The notes: generated by a model not told the origin, from the letters alone. A stretch of DNA of 64,000 nt from Pseudofrankia coriaricola (GCF_001854805.1 NZ_MBLO01000125.1:94970-158969); one strand, 5' to 3'. Positions 25,254-33,854 are shown, counted from the first letter of the stretch. Numbers and translations: made by a program.

Positions 25254-25288
25254 CGTGGCTCGGCGGACCCGTCCGTGTGGGCGGCGGC

Positions 25289-26254
25289 CTACAGGTCCAG
25301 CACCAGCACCGGGGTGCGGGAGCGGGACACGCAGATGAACATCGTGTCGTTCGCGGCCTGCTCCTCCTCGGTGAGCAGCGAGTCCCGGTGGTCGGGCATC
25401 CCCTCGAGCACCACGGTCTCGCAGGTCCCGCAGGTGCCTTCGGTACACGAGTAAAGGACGTCGACGCCGGCTTCCTCGAGCGTCCGCGGGATCGACTGGC
25501 CGGCCGGTACTACCAGCGTCTGCCCGGAGCGTTCGAGGCGCACCTCGAAATCGGTGTCCGGCCGGTTCCGGGTGACCTCCTTGGGCGAGAACCGCTCCAC
25601 GTGCAGCGAACCGCTCGGCCACGCCCGGCACCGGTCCTCGACGGCGCGCAGGAGCGGCTCGGGGCCGCAGCAGTAGACGAGGGTGTCCGCGACCGGGGAG
25701 TCGAGGATGCTCAGGTCGAGTAGCCCGTGGGTGTCCTGCGGCCGGGCCGTCACCCGGTCGCCGTAGCGGGCGGTGAGATCGTCGAGGAAGGCCATGGAGG
25801 CGCGGCTGTGCCCGCCGTACAGCAGCCGCCAGTCCGCGCCGGCCGCCTCGGCGGCGGCGACCATCGGCAGGATCGGGGTGATGCCGATGCCGCCGGCGAT
25901 GAACTGGTACCGGGGCGACGGGACCAGGGCGAAGTTGTTGCGGGGCCCGCGGACCGCGACCCGGTCGCCCTTGGCCAGCTTGTCGTGGACCCGCTGCGAG
26001 CCGCCCCGTCCCGCTCGTTCCCGCAGCACGGCGACCTGCCAGCGGGCCGGCTGTTCCGGGTCGCCGCACAGCGAGTACTGGCGCACCAGGCCGTCGTCGA
26101 GGATGAGATCCACATGCGCGCCCGGCTCCCAGACCGGCAGCGGCGAACCGCAGGGATCCTCCAGGGTGAGCAGCGCGACGCCGTCGGCGACGACCTGCCT
26201 GCCCGCGAGGACCAGGGTCAGCTCCGTCTCGTTGTGGCCGTCGGAGTGGCTCAT
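25289..26254 (-). CDS. vanB: Vanillate O-demethylase reductase component
   Basis: The 321-residue class IA reductase has an FMN/FAD-binding barrel (VRQYSLCGDPEQP near residue 58), an NAD-binding domain (FIAGGIGITPILPM near 118, YCCGPEPLL near 193) and a C-terminal plant-type [2Fe-2S] domain with YSCTEGTCGTCETVV and a final Cys in MFICVSRS. This order is that of VanB and phthalate-dioxygenase reductase. It passes electrons from NADH to the VanA oxygenase. The start overlaps the stop of a 67-residue frame (ATGA) lying between vanA and vanB. Confidence 0.88.
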   Translation of the reverse strand: MSHSDGHNETELTLVLAGRQVVADGVALLTLEDPCGSPLPVWEPGAHVDLILDDGLVRQYSLCGDPEQPARWQVAVLRERAGRGGSQRVHDKLAKGDRVAVRGPRNNFALVPSPRYQFIAGGIGITPILPMVAAAEAAGADWRLLYGGHSRASMAFLDDLTARYGDRVTARPQDTHGLLDLSILDSPVADTLVYCCGPEPLLRAVEDRCRAWPSGSLHVERFSPKEVTRNRPDTDFEVRLERSGQTLVVPAGQSIPRTLEEAGVDVLYSCTEGTCGTCETVVLEGMPDHRDSLLTEEEQAANDTMFICVSRSRTPVLVLDL

Positions 26255-26454
26255 GGAAGCCTCTTCGTCAGAGTGTCGGGATGTCTGGTCTGGATTCCCG
26301 CGCCGCCCGCATCATGTCCCAGCGGATGGTCGAGCAGCCGCCGCCAGACCTCGGCCGGGTCCTCCGCTACGCGTCGTGCCCCGCGGAGGCGCTCCCCGAC
26401 CAACAGGTCGTACCCGGTAACCCGCACCACCCGGATGACGAACCAAGCGCCCAC
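26251..26454 (-). CDS. Small hypothetical protein between vanA and vanB
   Basis: A 67-residue frame begins GTG with GAWFVIRVVRVTGYDLLVGE and contains RVAEDPAEVWRRLLDHPLGH. It fills the otherwise unusual gap between vanA and vanB, and its TGA overlaps the vanB ATG as ATGA, which favours a genuine translated gene that couples vanB translation. No family was recognised and no clear ribosome site is seen. It could instead be chance read-through of an intergenic spacer. Confidence 0.4.
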   Translation of the reverse strand: MGAWFVIRVVRVTGYDLLVGERLRGARRVAEDPAEVWRRLLDHPLGHDAGGAGIQTRHPDTLTKRLP

Positions 26455-26488
26455 CCGGGGCCCGCCGTGTCATGTCGTGGTCATGTGA

Positions 26489-27580
26489 TCATGTCGTGGC
26501 GGCGGCTGTGGCGGCCGGCCGCGCCGGGGCCGGCCGCGACCCGGCGAGCATACGTGCGAGCATGCGGCGCGCGGCGAGCGCGCCGGTGTCGATGTTCACG
26601 CTGAGCTCCTGGTATCCGGCAGGCTCGGCCGCGATCACCTGCTCGAGCAGGTTCAGCGCGGTGACGTCCTGCATGACCACGGCGTGGTTGTTCTCCCGCA
26701 GGAAGTCCGTCACGCTCTGGTCGTCGACCGCGAAGTCGCGGGCCACCGCCCAGAAGTCGTACGTGGTGCTCTCGGTGGACGGCGTGATCCCATAGACGAT
26801 CTCGGCGTGGAACGCCGCCGAGTCGTCGCCGTCCGGGCCGGGCAGCACCCCGACCGGCGCGATCCGGCTGTGCAGCAAGTACAGGCACGGCGGGTGGTAC
26901 TCGATGTCCTGCCAGCGCGTGATCCGCCCCTGGATGCCGGTCGAGCGGGCGTAGAACGGCGGGCAGGCCGCGTCGGCCATGTGCCGGGACACCCTGACAA
27001 TGCCGCACACCTCGTCCACATCGGTGGTGGTCGAGGTGTCCGCCACCTCCGGCGTCCCGATGTACCCGCCGTGCAGGTAGGTCTCGTGGGAGAGGTCCAT
27101 CAGGTTGTCGACGAGCAGCGAGTACCGGGCGGCGAGCGGCTCCATCCCGCGCACGACGGTGTAGCGCGGGTCGTCGAGCCATGGCGCCCGCGGCACCAGG
27201 TGCTCGTCCGCCCGGTCCCGGTCACCGATCCACACCCAGACGAACGAGTCCCGCTCGACGACCGGGTAGGCGGGCACCCGGGCGGTCCGGGGGATCCGGT
27301 GCTGCGCCGGGACGGCCACGCAGGTCCCGGTCGTGTCGTAGGTGAAGCCGTGGTAGCCACAGACGATCAGGTCGCCGACCAGCCGGCTCTCCGACAGCGG
27401 GAAGCGACGGTGGACGCACCGGTCCGCCAGCCCGACCGCCACGCCGTCTTCCGTCCGGTAGAGAACGACCGGCTCGCCGCAGATCGTGCGGGCGAGCAGC
27501 TCGCGGCCGACCTCGGCGCCGTAGGCGGCCACATACCACTGGTTGCGGACGAACCACTGATTGCGGATGACGTCAGTCAC
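26489..27580 (-). CDS. vanA: Vanillate O-demethylase oxygenase component (Rieske type)
   Basis: The 363-residue ring-hydroxylating-type oxygenase has the Rieske cluster ligands RCVHRRFP and CGYHGF near residues 48-70. The mononuclear iron site is in the VanA-typical segment DNLMDLSHETYLH near 150-162. It removes the methyl group of vanillate with O2, giving protocatechuate and formaldehyde. GTG 27580 has an excellent GGAGGAGA ribosome site. The first residues contain a short tandem duplication, RNQWFV RNQWYV. It is part of a vanA-(67 aa)-vanB-iclR cluster and feeds the pcaHG enzymes nearby. Confidence 0.9.
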   Translation of the reverse strand: MTDVIRNQWFVRNQWYVAAYGAEVGRELLARTICGEPVVLYRTEDGVAVGLADRCVHRRFPLSESRLVGDLIVCGYHGFTYDTTGTCVAVPAQHRIPRTARVPAYPVVERDSFVWVWIGDRDRADEHLVPRAPWLDDPRYTVVRGMEPLAARYSLLVDNLMDLSHETYLHGGYIGTPEVADTSTTTDVDEVCGIVRVSRHMADAACPPFYARSTGIQGRITRWQDIEYHPPCLYLLHSRIAPVGVLPGPDGDDSAAFHAEIVYGITPSTESTTYDFWAVARDFAVDDQSVTDFLRENNHAVVMQDVTALNLLEQVIAAEPAGYQELSVNIDTGALAARRMLARMLAGSRPAPARPAATAAATT

Positions 27581-27639
27581 GCTCTCCTCCAGACGTGCGG
27601 ACATCAGGAGTGTGCGGGCCGCGGCAGAGGCGCCGGTAC

Positions 27640-27790
27640 CGACCCTTCCGCTATCCGGAAGACGCGTTTGCGAGAACGGGTACGGCCGGCGCACTCACAA
27701 GCCCAGCGACGATGCACCTGCCCTGGACCGCGGCGATCGACGGCTTCGGGATCTCCCGCCGGCGCCTGGCGTAGAGGGCCATGGATTCTC
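27640..27790 (-). pseudogene. Small enoyl-CoA hydratase remnant
   Basis: Within a minus-strand frame, RESMALYARRRREIPKPSIA and AVQGRCIVAGLVSA match the central part of crotonases (usually IPKPTIAAVQG-CIAGGL). Only about 40 residues remain, with no start or C-terminal half. It lies between the vanA promoter and the TetR gene, showing another deleted gene in this cluster. Confidence 0.5.
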
Positions 27791-27793
27791 TGG

Positions 27794-28357
27794 TCAGCGG
27801 CCCCCCACCCTGAGGTGGCCGGCGACGATACGGGTGATCTCCTCGGGGTCGTGGCCCAGTTCTTCGGGGAGGTTCCCGGTGAGCCACAGGGCCGCAATTC
27901 CGTGGACGATTGCCCAGGCCGCGACACCGGCGGCGCGCTGGCCGTCGTCTGGATGATCCGTGCCGTAGAGCAATGTCGATGTGGCCGCCTTCGCCGCGCG
28001 GAGTTCGGCGTCGTCGCGGCGATGCAGCTCGGGCTGGAACATGGCCTCGAAGTAGGCGTGGTGAGTCACCGCGAAGCGGACGTAGGCGACTCCCACCTCC
28101 AGGAAGCTGTGGCGGGACCGGTGCGCTTCGCGGAGCGTGTCGCCCAGCATCCGATAACCATCGGCGGCGAGGACCGTGAGCAACCCGGCCTTGTCGCCGA
28201 AGTGGTAGGTGACGGATGCGTGGGAAACGCCCGCCCGCCGAGCGACCTCCCGCAGGGTCATGGCAGCCGGGCCAACCTCCTCGATCAGGCCGACGGCCGC
28301 GTCCACCAGGGCTCGCCGCAGGTCGCCGTGGTGGTAGGGATGGGTGCCGGCCGCCAT
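27794..28357 (-). CDS. TetR-family transcriptional regulator
   Basis: The 187-residue protein begins HPYHHGDLRRALVDAAVGLI and has the helix-turn-helix TLREVARRAGVSHASVTYHF followed by GDKAGLL. The C-terminal part resembles the TetR_C_33/WHG type: HHAYFEAMFQPEL and AWAIVHGIAALWL. It is divergent from a small cupin gene across 86 bases that contain two perfect palindromes, so it probably represses both itself and the cupin operon. Confidence 0.87.
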   Translation of the reverse strand: MAAGTHPYHHGDLRRALVDAAVGLIEEVGPAAMTLREVARRAGVSHASVTYHFGDKAGLLTVLAADGYRMLGDTLREAHRSRHSFLEVGVAYVRFAVTHHAYFEAMFQPELHRRDDAELRAAKAATSTLLYGTDHPDDGQRAAGVAAWAIVHGIAALWLTGNLPEELGHDPEEITRIVAGHLRVGGR

Positions 28358-28378
28358 GCCACCGATCCTACTTGCAAT

Positions 28379-28416
28379 CTTTCCACTGGAAAGGTATCTT
28401 TACGACGGAAAGATAC
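28379..28416. promoter_or_regulatory. Two adjacent palindromes between the TetR and cupin genes
   Basis: CTTTCC-ACT-GGAAAG (28379-28393) is followed immediately by GTATCTTT (28394-28401), a 7-base spacer and AAAGATAC (28409-28416). Both are perfect inverted repeats within the divergent promoter region. The second has the size expected for a TetR operator. Confidence 0.55.
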
Positions 28417-28443
28417 ATAAGTGAAATATGAGGGGAAATCTGG

Positions 28444-28767
28444 ATGATTCCGTCATTGGAAGGTTGGGAAATCGGCCGTGCCCAGGGGATCGACTGGAGT
28501 CCCTGGGGGCAGGAGGGCAACGCTCGGGCGAAGGTCATCGGCAGCGCGGATGGGTATTTTGTGGCACTCGTCGAGGCCGACGCCGGCTATCGCGGCACCC
28601 CCCATGAGCACAAATACGCCGAGTTCTTCTACCTACTGGCCGGACAGATCCGCAACCAGGGCCAGGTCCTGGCGGCCGGCGACGGCTATGCGGCAGCAGC
28701 CGGCTCGACCCACGAGGACTTCGAGGCGCTTACCCCGTCCACCTACCTGAGCATCTTCAAGATCTGA
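28444..28767 (+). CDS. Small cupin protein
   Basis: The 107-residue single cupin domain reads GTPHEHKYAEFFYLLAGQIR (first motif with His, His and Glu-like ligands) and GDGYAAAAGSTHEDFEAL (second motif with His). It should bind a metal. The ribosome site GAGGGG lies before ATG 28444. It is divergent from a TetR gene and followed after 83 bases by an NmrA-like gene in the same direction, so the two may form a small stress or detoxification operon under TetR control. Confidence 0.82.
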   Translation: MIPSLEGWEIGRAQGIDWSPWGQEGNARAKVIGSADGYFVALVEADAGYRGTPHEHKYAEFFYLLAGQIRNQGQVLAAGDGYAAAAGSTHEDFEALTPSTYLSIFKI

Positions 28768-28850
28768 TCCGGATCGGCCGGTCAACCAGAGAGAAGCTCA
28801 GGTAAACGGCCGATGATCGACTCAGGACGCGACGTCGAGAAGGCGAGAAA

Positions 28851-29681
28851 ATGATCTTGGTGACGGGTTCGACCGGCAACGTAGGGGCGGAGTTGGTGCG
28901 CGCCTTGGTCGAGGCGGGCGAGCGGGTGCGCGCGCTGGTGCGCGACCCGCGGCGGGGCCGGCTGCCGGATGGCGTCGAGGTGGGTGTCGGTGACCTGAAC
29001 CAGCCGGAAAGTCTGGCCGGTGCGCTGACCGGTGTTCGTGGCGTGTTCCTGCTGCCCGGGTATGCGGACATGCCGGGCCTGCTCAACCAGATTCGGCTGG
29101 CTGGCGTGGAGCGGGTCGTGCTGCTGTCGGGGGGTTCGGCCGGAAGCGGGGACACGAACAACGCGGTTGCCCGCTACATGATCGTTTCCGAGGGTGCCGT
29201 GCGGGAGGCAGGAGTCGGCTGGACCTTTCTGCGGCCTGGAGCGTTCATGTCCAATGCGCTGCGGTGGGTGCCACAGCTCAGGATCGGTGACGTGGTGCGC
29301 GTACCATTCGGCGGCGTGCGGGCCGCCGCTGTCGACCCGTACGACATCGCGGCGGTCGCGGCCCGGGCTCTGCTGGTCGACGGCCACGAGGGGCAGATCT
29401 ACCGGCTGTCTGGCCCCGAATCGCTTCTGCCCGCCGACCAGGTCGCGGTGCTGGGCAAGGCGCTTGGCAGGGAGCTGCGCTGCGAGGAGCTGTCGAACGC
29501 CGAGGCCCGGGCGCAGATGGAGGCAAGTATGCCGGCCGAGTACGTCGACGCCTTCTTCAGCTTCTACGTCGACGGAACACTCGACGAATCCCAGGTCCTA
29601 CCAACGGTGCGGGAGGTGACAGGCCAACCCTCACGCACCTTCGAGCAGTGGGCGGAAGCGCACGCCGACGCTTTCCACTGA
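28851..29681 (+). CDS. NmrA-like NAD(P)-binding protein (atypical short-chain dehydrogenase)
   Basis: The 276-residue protein begins with the nucleotide loop ILVTGSTGNVGAELV and has RALVRDPRRG for the NADP ribose phosphate. VVLLSGGSAGSG replaces the classical Tyr-x3-Lys centre region, and GWTFLRPGAFMSN is typical of the NmrA/TMR family. Members act as redox sensors or NAD(P)H-dependent azoreductase- and quinone-reductase-like enzymes. It lies downstream of the small cupin and ends before a bidirectional hairpin. Confidence 0.82.
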   Translation: MILVTGSTGNVGAELVRALVEAGERVRALVRDPRRGRLPDGVEVGVGDLNQPESLAGALTGVRGVFLLPGYADMPGLLNQIRLAGVERVVLLSGGSAGSGDTNNAVARYMIVSEGAVREAGVGWTFLRPGAFMSNALRWVPQLRIGDVVRVPFGGVRAAAVDPYDIAAVAARALLVDGHEGQIYRLSGPESLLPADQVAVLGKALGRELRCEELSNAEARAQMEASMPAEYVDAFFSFYVDGTLDESQVLPTVREVTGQPSRTFEQWAEAHADAFH

Positions 29682-29814
29682 AGGGGCGACGGCGAGCCCG
29701 CTAACGGCGATGGCTGGTCCGACGGCGGCGGCGCCTTCCCCGCCGCCGGCACCTCCAGCACGTCCATCCGGATCGTGCGGGTCAGGCCGCTCAACTGACA
29801 CCCCAGGAAAGGGA

Positions 29815-29840
29815 CAGGCGCGGCGAGGTCGCCGCGCCTG
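29815..29840. terminator. Bidirectional hairpin between convergent genes
   Basis: The perfect 12-bp stem CAGGCGCGGCGA (29815-29826) with a 2-base loop and its complement (29829-29840) lies between the ends of the NmrA-like gene and the hydrolase at 29860. No T run follows. Confidence 0.6.
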
Positions 29841-29859
29841 CCCCACACTGCCTGGGGTG

Positions 29860-31398
29860 CTAAAGGATGCGTGATGGTTGGGCGTAGGCGATCAGGGCAG
29901 GGCGGTCGGCGGTCAGAGCGAATCCGGCTTTGATCGTGGCATCCGTCGCGGCGTTGTACTTCTGGAGGTAGGCGTCGCGCGACGGGTAGAGCGCCGCGAG
30001 GCGAGTCGCGGGCAACGGCGTGGTCGAGCCGAACAGCACACAGATCGATGAGGGGTTCGGGTCAGGGGTGCCGGACAGGACGTCAACCGGTACGGCGACC
30101 GGTGGGGTGCGGATGCCTCCGCGGGCGATGCCGTCGGCGTCGCGCACCACCTGAGGGGTGGCGCCGGTGGTGACGTCGATGCGGGGTGCGGTCGGCGGCG
30201 GCGTTCCGGTCCGGGCCCAGGCGTCGAGGGCGTGCAGGGCGGCTTTGACGACGATGTGGGTGGGGGAATTGTTGATCGCGACCGCGCAGTTGAGGGCGCT
30301 CGCGAACGGGCCGACCGAGTGGGTGTCCGCATGCGAGGCTCCGGCGACCTCCCACAGCCGGAACCGGTTGGTGTCGGGTTGGCGGGCCTGCACCGAGTTC
30401 AGAATGACGGTGAGGTCGCCTTCGGTCTGGACATCAATCACGGGAACGTCGGTATCGGTTCGGATGATCGTCGCCGGGGTCGCGTTGGCACCCTGGATGC
30501 TGGCGGGTTGGCCGGGGGCGGCGAGGGCCATAGCGCCGGCACCTCGGCTGTGGACGAGGAACCCGTCGAACTCGTGCGTGAGCGGCTGCACGCCGTTGAG
30601 ATAGGTGACCATCGCGTAGGCCGACTGGGACTCCCCGGCAGCGAGCAGACGTCGCGGCGTCAGTCCGCCCGTCGCCGTGGCGCCGGCCCGGATCGTCCGC
30701 GCCACCTGAGTGAAGATGTCGAATGCGTAGCCGTCACCGGGCTGGTTGAGCGAGCCATAGCGTGCCGGGTCCGTCCCCTTCAGCCCTGGGGTGACGCTTC
30801 CGGCGGCGGACGGAGTAAGGGCGGGGCCGCCCATGACGCCGATGCGTTGCGCCGAGACGCCGACCCATATGTCGCCTTGCCGCATGATCTCTTCGTGGGT
30901 GTTCCACCATTCCACGTCCGAGTCGACGCCGGAGCTGACGTTCAGCCATTCGACGACCACGGTGCCGTTGAAGTCCTTGGCGGCGGCCGGCCGGCGTACC
31001 AGCACCCGGGTGCTGTAAGCCGCGGTGCTGTCGGGCGTGAACGTCCAGCGCCCGTCGTCGGCGTACCCGCCCTGCGCCTTGTACGAGGTCGCTGTCCCGG
31101 ACGCCGCGTACTCCTGCTCGACGTACCCGGTGCCCTGCAGGTTCACCGAGACCGGGGAACCCATGTTGACGCCTTTTCCGCCTGCCAGCTCCTGGAACGT
31201 GGCAGCCGGGCCTACGGGCCGTGATGGGGCCTCCGCCGACGACGATGCCGACGTCGTACCCGTCGTGTCTGAGCTAGAACACGCGGATGCGACGAGTCCA
31301 ACGGCGACCAGGCTGCTGATCACCCCGAGGCACCGCACGCCGGGTAATACTCGACGCTGGCCGGAGAGCGAATCACGGGCCCGAATCACGCGTCTCAT
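29860..31398 (-). CDS. Secreted alpha/beta-hydrolase-domain lipoprotein
   Basis: The 512-residue protein has a signal peptide with lipobox LVASAC near residue 40, followed by a Ser- and Thr-rich linker, so it should be anchored outside the membrane. The catalytic domain resembles the large alpha/beta hydrolase domain family PF20091: nucleophile elbow AAGESQSAYAMVTY near 255, VIDVQTEGDL near 320 and the His in VAGASHADTHS near 350. Substrates are unknown; an esterase role is likely. It ends opposite the NmrA-like gene and is followed upstream by a TetR gene in the same direction, 14 bases away, suggesting co-transcription. Confidence 0.75.
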   Translation of the reverse strand: MRRVIRARDSLSGQRRVLPGVRCLGVISSLVAVGLVASACSSSDTTGTTSASSSAEAPSRPVGPAATFQELAGGKGVNMGSPVSVNLQGTGYVEQEYAASGTATSYKAQGGYADDGRWTFTPDSTAAYSTRVLVRRPAAAKDFNGTVVVEWLNVSSGVDSDVEWWNTHEEIMRQGDIWVGVSAQRIGVMGGPALTPSAAGSVTPGLKGTDPARYGSLNQPGDGYAFDIFTQVARTIRAGATATGGLTPRRLLAAGESQSAYAMVTYLNGVQPLTHEFDGFLVHSRGAGAMALAAPGQPASIQGANATPATIIRTDTDVPVIDVQTEGDLTVILNSVQARQPDTNRFRLWEVAGASHADTHSVGPFASALNCAVAINNSPTHIVVKAALHALDAWARTGTPPPTAPRIDVTTGATPQVVRDADGIARGGIRTPPVAVPVDVLSGTPDPNPSSICVLFGSTTPLPATRLAALYPSRDAYLQKYNAATDATIKAGFALTADRPALIAYAQPSRIL

Positions 31399-31411
31399 CG
31401 TTCTCGTTGTC

Positions 31412-32035
31412 CTATCTTCTGGGTTCAGGCTCTGTGTGGATGGTGACGGTAAGGACGGTCAACAGCCGCATCAGCCGGTCGGCGAACGCCTCGGCATCGA
31501 GGGGATCCGGACCGTCGACCACCCAGGAATTGAAGATCGCGGCCCACCCGCCGATGACGAATCCGGTGAGGTCCTCGACCAGGTCCGCGGGAAGGCGTCG
31601 GTCAGATGCCTGGAGCACAAGCTGCGCGTTGAAATCATGGAGCACACCCTGCAGCACCTTGGACAGTTCGTAGGAGCACGGTCCGGTCATCATCGCCCGG
31701 TAGAAAGACCGGTGATGGGCGAAATGCTGGGTCGTCGCAAGCACGCGCGTCCGCGTGTCCGGCGCCTCCGAGATACTCGGCACGAGTTCGCGCCTCGCCA
31801 GATCGAGTGCGGCTTCCAGCAGCAACGTGTCGCGGTCGCCGAACTGCTGGTAGAGCAACTGCCGGCTCACGTCCGCGGCTCGGGCGATATCAGACACTCC
31901 GACGGCTGAGGTGCCTCGTTCGACCACGAGAGACACCGCGGCCCCCATGAGAGCGGCCCGCGATCGGCGAACCCGTCGGTCCCCTGCCCGGACGGGCTCC
32001 GTAGGTGCGGTCTCCACGACGAGGATTATTGACAT
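31412..32035 (-). CDS. TetR-family transcriptional regulator
   Basis: The 207-residue protein has an N-terminal helix-turn-helix, GVSDIARAADVSRQLLYQQF, followed by GDRDTLLLEAALDLARREL. The C-terminal ligand domain shows HFAHHRSFYRAMMTGPCSYE and GFVIGGWAAIFNSWV. The start ATG 32035 lies inside a GACATGTGTC palindrome that recurs 18 bases upstream, implying tight autoregulation and a leaderless or very short mRNA. The exported hydrolase directly downstream is the likely target gene. Confidence 0.85.
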   Translation of the reverse strand: MSIILVVETAPTEPVRAGDRRVRRSRAALMGAAVSLVVERGTSAVGVSDIARAADVSRQLLYQQFGDRDTLLLEAALDLARRELVPSISEAPDTRTRVLATTQHFAHHRSFYRAMMTGPCSYELSKVLQGVLHDFNAQLVLQASDRRLPADLVEDLTGFVIGGWAAIFNSWVVDGPDPLDAEAFADRLMRLLTVLTVTIHTEPEPRR

Positions 32036-32058
32036 GTGTCACTAAAAAGACAAGTGTC
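32031..32058. promoter_or_regulatory. Duplicated GACAWGTGTC palindrome over the TetR start
   Basis: GACATGTGTC (32031-32040) and GACAAGTGTC (32049-32058) are each inverted repeats, spaced 18 bases apart. The first covers the TetR start codon. Confidence 0.55.
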
Positions 32059-32486
32059 TACGGTGCGGCGCCAACCAGGTCTGTCGCACCGGGCGAGGCT
32101 GAGGGGCGTCCCGCCGACGCACTCGTTGCCAGGAGGCCGGTGTCCCGAACCTGAAGAACTGGCAGCGCCAGTCCAACGGTCGAGTCCGCGGATCGCCGCC
32201 GGTCACGCCGTGTTCGCACGGCTGCGCGACCAGACGCGTGGCCGCATCGCCCCAGGGGTGCCTCTCCCCGGAGCCGGCAAACCGAGTCCGAGTGCGCGAG
32301 GACGAGGCCAGGTCGACAGGACGCGGCGTGGCTGGTTTCAGACCAAGGCGCAATCCAGGCATTCCTGATGAACCGGGTGACTGCTGGGCCGCTATCGTGA
32401 GGGCCGCTGATCCGCTGGCGGGGATCGGCCGCGGCGAGGCGGGCACGCCGCCGAGGGTGCCGCGGGACGCGGCGGGGGGCATCAGC

Positions 32487-33530
32487 GTGGACAGATCACT
32501 CGGGCGGGTCTCGCGGGGGCCGGCTCTGGCAGGGGTTGTCACCCTGACGTTTGTGCTGCTCACCGGGTGTTCCGGCGACCAGGCACGACCGACGGCGACA
32601 GCCTCAGCCACCGCGGCCTCTGCGCGCGGGTGCCTTCCGGCCGGCGACCCGGCCGCCTCGGTTCACGGCGGTTTCGGCATCGGCCAGACACAGGTCACGT
32701 TCGTCGACCACAGCCGTCCGACGGGCGCCGCGCCTGACCGCAACCTGGCCGGCAAGCCCGACCGCACGATTCCGGTCGTCGTGAGCTATCCGATCATCCC
32801 GGCGGCCGATGCCGCCCCGGCCGCGCCGGCCATCGCGGGCGCGGCTTCTGCTCCGGGTCGGTTCCCGCTGGTCGTGCTGTCCCATGGGGTGACTTCGGAC
32901 GGGACCGTCGCGGCGAACGTCATCGCGGCTCCGCTCGTCCGCCAGGGCTACGTCGTGGCCACCCCGACCTTCCCGCTCTCCAGCGGCCCAGGCGGGACGA
33001 TCTTCGACCTGCCTAACCAGCCGGCCGACGTCAGTTTCGTCATTACCTCGCTCAGCGCCTGGAGCACGACCGCTGGCACGCCGCTGGCCGGTCATCTCCA
33101 GGCGAGCTGCCTGGCGATCGCCGGCCATTCGCTCGGCGCGGCGACCACGCTCGCGGCCGCCTACCTGTCGTGCTGCCGGGACCCTCGAGTCAAGGCTGTG
33201 GTGTCGATGGCGGGGGTTATCGCGGCCTTCAAGGGAACCTTCGCCGGTAACCCACCGACCCCACTGCTGATCCTGCACGGCGACCAAGACCAGACCGTAC
33301 CGCTGGACAAGAGCGCCGAGATGTTCAGGACGCTTCGCGGGCCGCGTTACTTCCTCACCCTGCGCGGCGCCGGTCATTCCACGATGTTCTTCGAGCAGGC
33401 CGGCCAGACGCTCGACCAGTCAGTAACCGCATTCCTCGACGCCTACCTCAAAGGCGACTTCTCCGCGCTGCACGCGCTACCCGGCGACGTCCGGCGCTCC
33501 GGGGTCGCGACCTACCAGGCGGCGAGCTGA
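32487..33530 (+). CDS. Secreted alpha/beta-hydrolase lipoprotein (dienelactone hydrolase / PET-hydrolase-like fold)
   Basis: From GTG 32487, 8 bases after a G-rich ribosome site, the protein has 347 residues. A signal peptide ends in lipobox LLTGC near residue 27. The catalytic machinery is clear: oxyanion loop LVVLSHGVTSDG near 130, nucleophile in IAGHSLGAATT near 213, Asp in LHGDQDQTV near 272 and His in GAGHSTMF near 295. This pattern matches secreted esterases and lipases of the platelet-activating-factor acetylhydrolase / polyester hydrolase type. The physiological ester is unknown. It starts 450 bases from the TetR gene on the other strand. Confidence 0.8.
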   Translation: MDRSLGRVSRGPALAGVVTLTFVLLTGCSGDQARPTATASATAASARGCLPAGDPAASVHGGFGIGQTQVTFVDHSRPTGAAPDRNLAGKPDRTIPVVVSYPIIPAADAAPAAPAIAGAASAPGRFPLVVLSHGVTSDGTVAANVIAAPLVRQGYVVATPTFPLSSGPGGTIFDLPNQPADVSFVITSLSAWSTTAGTPLAGHLQASCLAIAGHSLGAATTLAAAYLSCCRDPRVKAVVSMAGVIAAFKGTFAGNPPTPLLILHGDQDQTVPLDKSAEMFRTLRGPRYFLTLRGAGHSTMFFEQAGQTLDQSVTAFLDAYLKGDFSALHALPGDVRRSGVATYQAAS

Positions 33531-33854
33531 GGACAACCCGCCCGAGACCGTAGATCAGGTCTCGACAGGCTAAGAAGTTTCGACAGCCTGCCCAGCTGGC
33601 CGCAGCGCGCCTCGGTGAAGGCGACCGCGAGCCGGCGTTGGGCTTCAGCGTCGACGGCCGGTTCGTGCGTGTCCGCCCGGCGGTGGACGTCGCGGGATTC
33701 TGTCCTGGGCCGTCGCCGACTCATACGTCGTCCGTCAGCTACCGCCCTGGCAGCTGCCGGTATCCGGCCCGCCGCCGCCTGCGGGCCGTCCAGGTTGTCG
33801 CTACGGACAGCGACTGGACCCGGGGCAAGGGCCAGTCATCCAGACCAGGTCACC
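33531..33854. other. Gap containing a probable ECF sigma factor remnant
   Basis: On the minus strand, 33580-33724 reads RADTHEPAVDAEAQRRLAVA, FTEARCGQLGRLSKLLS, which resembles the linker and SnoaL-like C-terminal region of ECF41/SigJ-type sigma factors. No sigma domains are left. The remaining bases show nothing recognisable. Confidence 0.35.

Noticed and set aside
27535-27565. RNQWFV-RNQWYV duplication at the VanA N-terminus as a possible domain duplication
   Set aside because: Only five residues are repeated, and the Rieske domain begins normally afterwards.
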